Below, piece after piece: positions 1 to 5,061 of a stretch of DNA of 5,061 nucleotides. The stretch is taken from the NCBI GenBank assembly GCA_013696665.1, contig JACCYC010000168.1, positions 1-5,061 of the forward strand, given 5' to 3'. The notes beneath the pieces are model-generated. The model did no database searches. It was not told the origin of the DNA and saw only the letters and a program-made list of their open reading frames with translations. Position 1 is the first letter of the stretch, and each line of letters starts with the position of its first letter. This DNA is from Burkholderiaceae bacterium. Its GTDB lineage: Bacteria; Pseudomonadota; Gammaproteobacteria; Burkholderiales; Burkholderiaceae_F. Position numbers and translations under genes: made by a program.

Positions 1-1
1 C

Positions 2-478
2 TACCGGTTGGCTCTGGGCCCAGGCGGGTCCGCCGGGCAGCCAGTTCGGCTGCGGTACGGCTACGTGATTCGCGCTCATAGCGTTGTAAAAAACGACGCC
101 GGCGCGATCACCGAAGTGCACGCCGAATATTTGCCTGAGACCAAAAGCGGTTCGCCGGGCGCCAACAGCGTCAAGACCCGCGCCGCGATCCACTGGCTGC
201 CGGTGGCGCATAGCATTGCCGCCGAAGTACGCGTATTCGACCGCTTGTTCACCGACCCGTACCCCGACGCCGGCGACAAGGACTTTCGCGCGTTGATCAA
301 TCCCGCCAGCAAGGAAGTTCTGCAGGCGTACATCGAACCGTCATTGGCGCACGCCAGACGAGACGACAAATTTCAGTTCGAGCGCAACGGGTATTTCGTA
401 GCCGATCGGAAAGACCACACGAGCGAGCTGCCGGTCTTCAACCTGGCGGTGACGTTGAAGGATGCGTGGACAAAGTAG
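2..478 (+). CDS. glnS: Glutaminyl-tRNA synthetase, C-terminal part (5' end outside window)
   Basis: GlnRS charges tRNA-Gln with glutamine in the cytoplasm using ATP. The 158 visible residues are the C-terminal anticodon-binding beta-barrel region; the catalytic Rossmann domain with its HIGH and KMSKS motifs lies left of the window. Recognition rests on a string of family-typical segments: VRLRYGYVI, HAEYLPETKSG, AIHWLPVAHS, EVRVFDRLFT, INPASKE, FQFERNGYFVADR and PVFNLAVTLKDAW, in the expected order and ending at the usual place. The reading frame is open from base 2, so the TTG at 8 is an internal Leu codon and not a start. The segment joining YRL to VRLRYG (LALGPGGSAGQP) appears about six residues longer than usual and is Gly-rich. 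The gene converges with xthA, leaving 22 bases between stops. Identity is secure. Only the completeness of the upstream part is unknown. Confidence 0.95.
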   Translation, partial: YRLALGPGGSAGQPVRLRYGYVIRAHSVVKNDAGAITEVHAEYLPETKSGSPGANSVKTRAAIHWLPVAHSIAAEVRVFDRLFTDPYPDAGDKDFRALINPASKEVLQAYIEPSLAHARRDDKFQFERNGYFVADRKDHTSELPVFNLAVTLKDAWTK

Positions 479-500
479 CGAAAAGTTCGACCGCGTTTTC

Positions 501-1280
501 TCATTCGCCCAGAACGACCCACGCAGGCGCGTGATCGCTTGGCTTTTCTTTCCCCCGCATGGCTTTGTCGACGCCTGCTTCCTTTAACAGCGGTGCCGCT
601 CTCGAGTTCAGCAGCAGATGATCGATGCGCAAACCGGCATCGCGCGACCAGCGGTTTCTGAAGTAGTCCCAGTACGTATAAATCGGTTTGTCGGGATGAA
701 GCTTGCGAATCGCATCAGTCCAGCCCCAGCCTAGTAACTCTCGATAGGCAGCTCGCGTTTCGGGCTGCAGCAATGCATCATCCTTGTACGACCGCGGCGA
801 ATAGATGTCGCCGATGTCGTCAGTTGCAACTACGTTGTAGTCGCCGGCCAGAACGACCTGCTGATCGCAATTGAACAGTTGCGTTGCATGATCGATCAAG
901 CGCTTGAACCAGGCAAGCTTGTAGTCGAACTTCGGGCCGGGGTGTGGATTGCCGTTCGGCAAATAAATCGAGCCGACTATGACGCCGTCGACATCGGCTT
1001 CAAGGTAACGACTGTGCGTGTCATCAGGATCGTTCGGCAGGCCGCGCCGCCGCTCCTTGGGATCAGCGCCCTTTGCCAGAATCGCGACGCCATTGAACCC
1101 TTTTTGGCCATGCCATATCGCGCCGTACCCTGCGCTGCGAATAGCCAACTCGGGAAACGTGGCGTCTGAGGTCTTGAGCTCCTGCAGGCACACGATGTCG
1201 GGACTCGACTCGTCGAGCCACTCGAGAAGCCGTGGCAATCGGCTGGTAATGCCGTTGACGTTGAAGGTGGCGATTTTCAT
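501..1280 (-). CDS. xthA: Exodeoxyribonuclease III (AP endonuclease, EEP family)
   Basis: A 259-residue cytoplasmic Mg-dependent DNA repair nuclease. The family cuts at abasic sites and removes 3'-blocking groups and 3' nucleotides from duplex DNA in base excision repair. All expected active-site positions are visible: N7 in FNVNG, E34 in LQELK, Y106 in SIYLPNG, D147 and N149 in GDYNVV, D220 in LRIDHLLL and the terminal D249-H250 pair in SDHAP. These match E. coli ExoIII N7, E34, Y109, D151, N153, D229 and H259, and the length is close to the E. coli enzyme (268). The start is set at the ATG at 1280 because MKIATFNVNG is the family's usual N-terminus. An in-frame TTG at 1292 would add only four residues, and neither start has a clear Shine-Dalgarno sequence. 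The gene lies 89 bases downstream of the small exported protein on the same strand. I see no convincing promoter or terminator in that gap, so co-transcription is possible but not shown. Confidence 0.95.
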   Translation of the reverse strand: MKIATFNVNGITSRLPRLLEWLDESSPDIVCLQELKTSDATFPELAIRSAGYGAIWHGQKGFNGVAILAKGADPKERRRGLPNDPDDTHSRYLEADVDGVIVGSIYLPNGNPHPGPKFDYKLAWFKRLIDHATQLFNCDQQVVLAGDYNVVATDDIGDIYSPRSYKDDALLQPETRAAYRELLGWGWTDAIRKLHPDKPIYTYWDYFRNRWSRDAGLRIDHLLLNSRAAPLLKEAGVDKAMRGKEKPSDHAPAWVVLGE

Positions 1281-1369
1281 GGACCGCGTCAATATGCAGC
1301 ATTGGATGAATGCGACACTTTAACAAGCCATGAACGAGCAAACGACTACGCGACGCAGACGCTGAAATA

Positions 1370-2074
1370 CTAAAACCGCGCGGCACAACCTGCGAACGTG
1401 CGCTTCTCAATTCGAACGGTGACGCGAGCCCCGTAGGCGGTTTCGGACCTGCCGTCACTGCACATCTGCGGATTCACTTCGATGCGAACCGGAGTACCTT
1501 CGGCTGACTGCGCATCGTAATTGCGGGCAAGCGTATCTCTAGTTGTTTGGGTGAGACCCACCGTTTTGAATGCTGCGACCGGAAGCTTTAGGGATATCTT
1601 GTCCGGGAGTTCGAGAATTGCGGTGGCGTCCGTTACAACGAGCTGCCACGCCGGCGGTCCACCATTTGCAAGCAGTTGAACCTTGGGCGCAATATCCTTC
1701 GGCAGGGTCTTACACGACTCGACGGTGCCAAGCGCTCGCTGAAACTGATGCGCGGTGATGTTTGTCTTGCCGCGATCGCCGCGCATCTCGACATACAACG
1801 GTCGATAACGGTGCAGCATGATCTGCCGTACTGCACCCACTCCCGCGCGCAGCGAGCCGTTCGGTGTCTTATCGTCAATTGGGAACAGTTGCGTCGACAT
1901 GGCGCCGCCGACGCACGCCTGATACTGCAGCACCCCTGCGGCGCCCTCACTGACGAACCCCCGCAACTCCGCCGCACTTCCGCCAGAGGCAGCGAGTGCC
2001 AGCCCACAGAAAAAAAACACGCGCCGTGCAGAGTGAAAACTGCAGCGGCGCGCCTGTGCGGAGATTCTAATCAA
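1370..2074 (-). CDS. Small exported four-cysteine protein, COG3650-like
   Basis: A protein of up to 234 residues with no established function. It begins with a basic stretch (R9-R10, R17-R18), a hydrophobic core (about residues 19-30) and a small-residue site (GGSAA before E36), which suggests a Sec signal peptide and a periplasmic mature protein. No good lipobox is present. The mature part has two halves. Residues 37-121 run from LRGF through QACVGG and PLYVEMRGD to ALGTVESC. Residues 130-234 run from ANGGPPAWQL to a C-terminal CSDG...GCAARF. This order resembles COG3650-type envelope proteins (a domain ending in an ESC/ETC motif, then GNEPFW, then C-(S/R)D...GC), recalled from the family and not searched. 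Four cysteines remain after cleavage (C54, C121, C205, C230), enough for two disulfides. The TTG start at 2074 overlaps the TGA of the upstream DUF1501 gene (TTGA), suggesting translational coupling. A GTG at 2020 (residue 19) is an alternative start that would shorten the signal. Gene reality is well supported; family assignment is moderate. Confidence 0.72.
   Translation of the reverse strand: MIRISAQARRCSFHSARRVFFFCGLALAASGGSAAELRGFVSEGAAGVLQYQACVGGAMSTQLFPIDDKTPNGSLRAGVGAVRQIMLHRYRPLYVEMRGDRGKTNITAHQFQRALGTVESCKTLPKDIAPKVQLLANGGPPAWQLVVTDATAILELPDKISLKLPVAAFKTVGLTQTTRDTLARNYDAQSAEGTPVRIEVNPQMCSDGRSETAYGARVTVRIEKRTFAGCAARF
2010..2017. repeat. A8/T8 homopolymer in signal-peptide coding region
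   Basis: Eight consecutive A on the plus strand, read as T8 in the minus-strand gene at 2074-1370, encode the Phe codons of the signal peptide's hydrophobic core, just after the alternative GTG start at 2020. One inserted or deleted base here would shift the frame of the whole mature protein. The tract itself is plain in the sequence; any role in switching expression is speculative. Confidence 0.5.
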
Positions 2075-3354
2075 GCCGGGAGCGATGGGTGCCCCGTGAC
2101 CATGCTGGAGTTGAAGAGGCTAATTTTCTCGGACGCTGGCACACCCATCGCCAGCGCGGGACTGCTAGGCGCGATGCCCAGATAGTCCTGGATAGCGGTG
2201 TGTACGTGGCTCGGGCTGAGCACGACTCCATTGGGATCAGGCGCCCCCGTCCTTGGATTAATTGCCCGCTGCTCGTGACGCGGCCCTGTGTAACCCACAG
2301 TGCGATTCCCTAAGCCGGAGCCGGGTGGGAGCATCAGCATGTAACTGCCACCGACGTTATTGTGGTCCTTGCCACCGCTACCGTTTAGCAGCGTGCGGCC
2401 AAACTCGGAGCCCACCATCACGAACAGACGGTCAGTCAGTCCCCGCACGGCCGCTTCATCCCAAATGAAGGTCAGCGCGTTCGTTAAACGCGTTAGTGAT
2501 CCGTTCGCCCCGTTGTAGTCCTCGATGTTTCCATGCGAATCGAAGCCCCCGCGGCTCACCTGGATTGCCGCGGTTATTCCTGCCTGGGCTCCAATCAAAC
2601 CCACCTGGATGTCGGCGAACTGCTGACTGAAAGTTGCAGGAATCAGAGCTGCGACCGTTTCCAACCGCACTCGTGCTTCCTTGCCGGCGATGAATTGCTC
2701 AGTGATCAGCCGCTCCTTCGGCAACATCACACCCTTCGACTTTAGCGCCTGGAGCCGCGCATCGCGCACGGCAATGGTCCTGTCCACGTCAGATTGCTTC
2801 ATGAAATCTTGAGTCGCGCTCGCTGCGTTAGGTGTCACGAGCTGACGTAGTTGATCTCCATTCGGCACTGGCGTAGGCGTGACGAACCCTGCACTTATCA
2901 TGGCATTACCGTCGTCGCGCGCCATCCAGGCGACAGGCTGGCCCGGACCGTATTTGGCAGCGTGCAATTCGCAAATCGGCGCGAATCCCATTTCCAGCTT
3001 GCCTGTCGAGAAACGCCGGCTCCCGTCCTCGTGGCTGTTCGTTGCGGTATTCACGCCGTTGACGAATAGCAATTGATTCTGGAACCGAGCCGCAAATGCT
3101 GCGTTGTTACCCATCGGCGCCATGGCCAGATTTCCGGCCCTTACAACGGGCGTTCCGGCGGTCGTGTAGTTGTTGATTCCCATTCCAATCGCCGGATCAG
3201 TTAAGGAATCGTGGTCGATGCCGCCATCTCCGTGCACGTAGACCAGAATCTTGCCGCTGGCGGCCTGGGCATTAGCGAGCGGCAGAAGTCCCCACGAGGG
3301 AAATATCACACCGGAAGCCTTCGCCGTATTTAAGAGGAATTCTCTGCGGTCCAT
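2071..3354 (-). CDS. DUF1501 family protein with Tat signal
   Basis: A complete 427-residue protein of the DUF1501 family (PF07394), which is related in fold to alkaline phosphatase/sulfatase enzymes but has no settled activity. The N-terminus MDRREFLLNTAKASG has a twin-arginine pattern (R3-R4, then E-F-L). A hydrophobic stretch follows, with a likely signal-peptidase site around ANAQA (residues 27-31), so export of a folded protein by Tat is likely. Family landmarks in order are the N-terminal strand and GG-x-D segment (ILVYVHGDGGID, 36-47), SHEDGSRRFSTG (107-118), GGFDSHGN (269-276; D272, H274), VGSEFGRT (314-321) and GKDHNNVGG (328-336; D330, H331). The D/H-rich motifs look like a metal site; that is inference. 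The ATG at 3354 is preceded by a strong Shine-Dalgarno. The gene follows the CxxCH protein by 34 bases and overlaps the next gene by four, so it is probably in an operon with both. Genomic pairing of DUF1501 with cytochrome-domain proteins is well known, though its purpose is not. Confidence 0.85.
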   Translation of the reverse strand: MDRREFLLNTAKASGVIFPSWGLLPLANAQAASGKILVYVHGDGGIDHDSLTDPAIGMGINNYTTAGTPVVRAGNLAMAPMGNNAAFAARFQNQLLFVNGVNTATNSHEDGSRRFSTGKLEMGFAPICELHAAKYGPGQPVAWMARDDGNAMISAGFVTPTPVPNGDQLRQLVTPNAASATQDFMKQSDVDRTIAVRDARLQALKSKGVMLPKERLITEQFIAGKEARVRLETVAALIPATFSQQFADIQVGLIGAQAGITAAIQVSRGGFDSHGNIEDYNGANGSLTRLTNALTFIWDEAAVRGLTDRLFVMVGSEFGRTLLNGSGGKDHNNVGGSYMLMLPPGSGLGNRTVGYTGPRHEQRAINPRTGAPDPNGVVLSPSHVHTAIQDYLGIAPSSPALAMGVPASEKISLFNSSMVTGHPSLPA

Positions 3355-3362
3355 TTAAATCA

Positions 3363-3367
3363 CTCCT
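3363..3367 (-). promoter_or_regulatory. Ribosome binding site of the DUF1501 gene
   Basis: On the minus strand the sequence AGGAG (within ACAGGAGTGA) lies eight bases before the ATG at 3354. This is near-ideal Shine-Dalgarno spacing. It fixes the start of the DUF1501 gene and contrasts with the neighbouring minus-strand starts at 2074 and 1280, which have no obvious site. Confidence 0.8.
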
Positions 3368-3388
3368 GTAATTTGGCTGGTCATCCGA

Positions 3389-5061
3389 TTAAAAAGTCGT
3401 AAAGGCAGGGTCAGCGGTCATGTACATCACGACTGCAGCCCATGCACGTCCCATACCGCTTGCATCGTTGCCATCATTGAGCTGGCACGTCGTTGGGCGA
3501 GCCGATGCGGTCATACGGTCGTTGTATACGGCCTCCAGCAACTGCAACGTCCGCTGAACTTCCGCATCGGTCGTTGTAACGCGCTGGTTCCACAGGTGCT
3601 CGTGCAAGTACACGATGTTGGCCAGGACCTTGTCTTTACCCGCTTGAGTCGCAGGGGTATCCGTCATCGTCACGTTAGAGAACAGCAAACGGGCGGGAGG
3701 AGCCTTCGCAAAGTCTTCCGCCGTCCATCTGCAGCTGTTCCGTAGTAACGCGCCATCGAGCGTGGTGACCTGGTTAGTCGTGAAGTCTGTCTGCGGCGTC
3801 TTTTGTTGAACGCCGTCAAATGCACCGAACGCGAGGCCTGCACCTGCAAACGGATTGTTGAAGCCCACGTAGCCGGATCCCAACACACCGATGAACTTGT
3901 TGTTCAGCCGGCTCGTTGACAACAGATGGCCACTGCCAAGCGCACCCAGCGAGGCTGCACGTTGTGCGCTGACCGGTTCGGACAGACCGCTTGCACGCGC
4001 TTCCTTGCTTAACATCAGATCGACAAGCAGATCCTTGACCTTGTAACCGCTTGCTTTGAAGCGTGCCGCGATTTCTTTGAACTCTTCTTGCTGCGCGTTG
4101 TATGCAGCCAGGCGCGCATCAGCGTCGGGACCCGTGGTGTCCACCGGCGCTTGCAGCGGATCACGGTGGAACAACACCTTGTGAAAGAAGCCTACGGCAC
4201 CCGTCGCAAAGCGCGCATCAGCCGCCATCTGGTCGCCCAGCCATTCGACTGCACGGGGGTTGTCGTAAGCATTCGGCATCGTCGCGGTGCCATAAGCCGG
4301 CGCTTTGCCGTCACGGAACCACTTGTCGCCCATCTGATAGAACTCGCCGCCCTTGGCGTCGTTCATGTAGTTGGTCGACATGTAGACGTTTGGCAGTGCG
4401 TGGGCCGTCGCGCCCATTCCATTCGGACGGAAGCGATTGTTCGGCGACCAGTTCTGCCAGGCAGATGCGATCGGATCCATGATGTCGTGGCAAACCGCGC
4501 AACCTGGGTTGTCCATCACGGTGACGCGGAACTGGCCGTCTTCGATCGGACGCGAGGCGAGCTGCGGTATGTAGACACCTTCAAAACGCTTCATCATCTC
4601 GCTGACGCGATGCCGATTTCGGTTGGTGTCGGTGCTCGGGAAGCGGTCAAGGATCGAGTGCATTGCGAGTACGCCCGCATGCTCACGATTGCCACCCATG
4701 CGTGCTTCCGGGATGACCGCTGGCAAAAATTCCGTGTCATTGGTCGGGTCCATGAAAGTGCCCTGGACCTGCGCGCCGAGCAACGGTGCCGTCACGGCAT
4801 TTACAACCGTGTATTTGCCCGAAACGATGTCCGTCCACGGACGGTCATTGTTGATGATGTACTTCATCAAATTGACCGGCTCGTTGCGAACGGTGGTTTC
4901 GAAACGAGCACGCACACCGGCCGGCGGGTTGTTGTTATTGATGACGTCTGCTGCCATCGGGAAGTCAGCCGGGTTTAGACCGCGGTTGTTTCCGAAAACC
5001 ACAACGCCATTGACCAGAAACTGCACCTGTCCAGCTTCTGTCAGGAAGCTATTGAACGCCG
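3389..5061 (-). CDS. DUF1592/DUF1588/DUF1585-type protein with one CxxCH haem motif (5' end outside window)
   Basis: The last 556 residues of a larger protein. The frame stays open to the right edge (codons from 5059), so the GTG at 5026 is internal and the true start is outside. Numbering visible residues from 5059, about 60-115 (NEPVNLMKYIINNDRPW...YTVVN) resemble the end of DUF1592. About 120-205 resemble DUF1588, with AGVLAMHSILDRFP, then NPGCAVCHDIMDPIASAW, the CxxCH followed by a DP motif as in planctomycete-type cytochrome domains. About 285-355 resemble DUF1585 (VGFFHKVLF, ARFKASGYKVKDLLVDLMLS). A further roughly 190 residues follow, with FDGVQQKT, VYLHEHLW and a terminal MYMTADPAFTTF. 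The CxxCH implies covalent haem c and a location outside the cytoplasm, but no signal peptide can be seen because the N-terminus is missing. It is the first visible gene of a probable operon with the DUF1501 gene 34 bases downstream. Family-level call is fairly firm; the substrate or redox partner is unknown. Confidence 0.8.
   Translation of the reverse strand, partial: AFNSFLTEAGQVQFLVNGVVVFGNNRGLNPADFPMAADVINNNNPPAGVRARFETTVRNEPVNLMKYIINNDRPWTDIVSGKYTVVNAVTAPLLGAQVQGTFMDPTNDTEFLPAVIPEARMGGNREHAGVLAMHSILDRFPSTDTNRNRHRVSEMMKRFEGVYIPQLASRPIEDGQFRVTVMDNPGCAVCHDIMDPIASAWQNWSPNNRFRPNGMGATAHALPNVYMSTNYMNDAKGGEFYQMGDKWFRDGKAPAYGTATMPNAYDNPRAVEWLGDQMAADARFATGAVGFFHKVLFHRDPLQAPVDTTGPDADARLAAYNAQQEEFKEIAARFKASGYKVKDLLVDLMLSKEARASGLSEPVSAQRAASLGALGSGHLLSTSRLNNKFIGVLGSGYVGFNNPFAGAGLAFGAFDGVQQKTPQTDFTTNQVTTLDGALLRNSCRWTAEDFAKAPPARLLFSNVTMTDTPATQAGKDKVLANIVYLHEHLWNQRVTTTDAEVQRTLQLLEAVYNDRMTASARPTTCQLNDGNDASGMGRAWAAVVMYMTADPAFTTF
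4487..4501 (-). other. CxxCH haem c attachment motif
   Basis: Codons TGC GCG GTT TGC CAC encode CAVCH, the only CxxCH in the visible part of the protein. It is preceded by NPG and followed by DIMDP, as in the DUF1588 CH-x-x-x-DP pattern. The Met three residues after the His is too close to be a classical distal ligand, so the sixth haem ligand cannot be named from sequence alone. Confidence 0.8.

Noticed and set aside
479..500. Possible bidirectional terminator between glnS and xthA
   Set aside because: The GAAAA/TTTTC stem is only five AT-rich pairs around an 11-base loop, with no GC-rich stem, so it does not meet the pattern of an intrinsic terminator.
1281..1369. Possible xthA promoter in the 89-base gap
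   Set aside because: Minus-strand TTGTTA and TTCATG elements can be paired with weak -10-like hexamers, but none is close enough to consensus with good spacing to annotate.
1063..1458. Minus-strand frame of 131 codons spanning the xthA start and the upstream gap
   Set aside because: It overlaps the coding part of both xthA and the upstream gene in another frame. The Arg-rich translation resembles no family I know.
1676..2185. Plus-strand open frame of 169 codons across the small exported protein and the end of the DUF1501 gene
   Set aside because: It is antisense to two supported genes, has no recognisable motif and no convincing ribosome binding site.
4088..4978. Long plus-strand open frame (296 codons) opposite the CxxCH protein
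   Set aside because: It lies wholly antisense to a gene with clear family motifs. Its translation is rich in Arg, His and Val with no recognisable domain, which is typical of a frame left open by codon bias on the other strand.
5024..5026. GTG at 5026 as the start of the CxxCH protein
   Set aside because: The frame is open upstream to the window edge (AFNSFLTEAGQ before it), and the visible part starts in the middle of a DUF1592-like protein, so this GTG is an internal Val codon.

Overview
The window comes from a bacterial chromosome, most likely a beta- or gammaproteobacterium. It encodes a bacterial-type glutaminyl-tRNA synthetase whose tail reads most like beta/gammaproteobacterial enzymes, and an exodeoxyribonuclease III of the usual proteobacterial kind. 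The DNA looks moderately GC-rich and is densely coded. No tRNA, rRNA, CRISPR, insertion sequence, integrase or other mobile-element trace is visible. The genus cannot be read from the sequence.

Layout. The left edge (to 478, plus strand) is the C-terminal third or less of glnS, cut by the window edge. Everything else is on the minus strand and reads right to left. It begins with a large gene cut at its 5' end by the right edge (5061-3389). This encodes a protein resembling the DUF1592/DUF1588/DUF1585 'planctomycete-type cytochrome' family, with one CxxCH haem-binding motif. After a 34-base gap holding a strong Shine-Dalgarno sequence comes a DUF1501-family protein with a twin-arginine signal (3354-2071). 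Its stop overlaps the probable start of a small exported four-cysteine protein resembling COG3650 (2074-1370). After an 89-base gap comes xthA (1280-501), which converges on glnS with only 22 bases between the stop codons.

How the genes relate. glnS and xthA are housekeeping genes for translation and DNA repair. The three upstream minus-strand genes look like one transcription unit for extracytoplasmic proteins: a putative c-type haem protein, a probably Tat-exported alkaline-phosphatase-fold-like protein, and a Sec-exported small protein. DUF1501 genes are typically found next to cytochrome-domain genes, but the biochemical role of such pairs is not established. This poorly characterised three-gene module is the main point of interest. 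No promoter for it is visible; it should lie to the right of the window.
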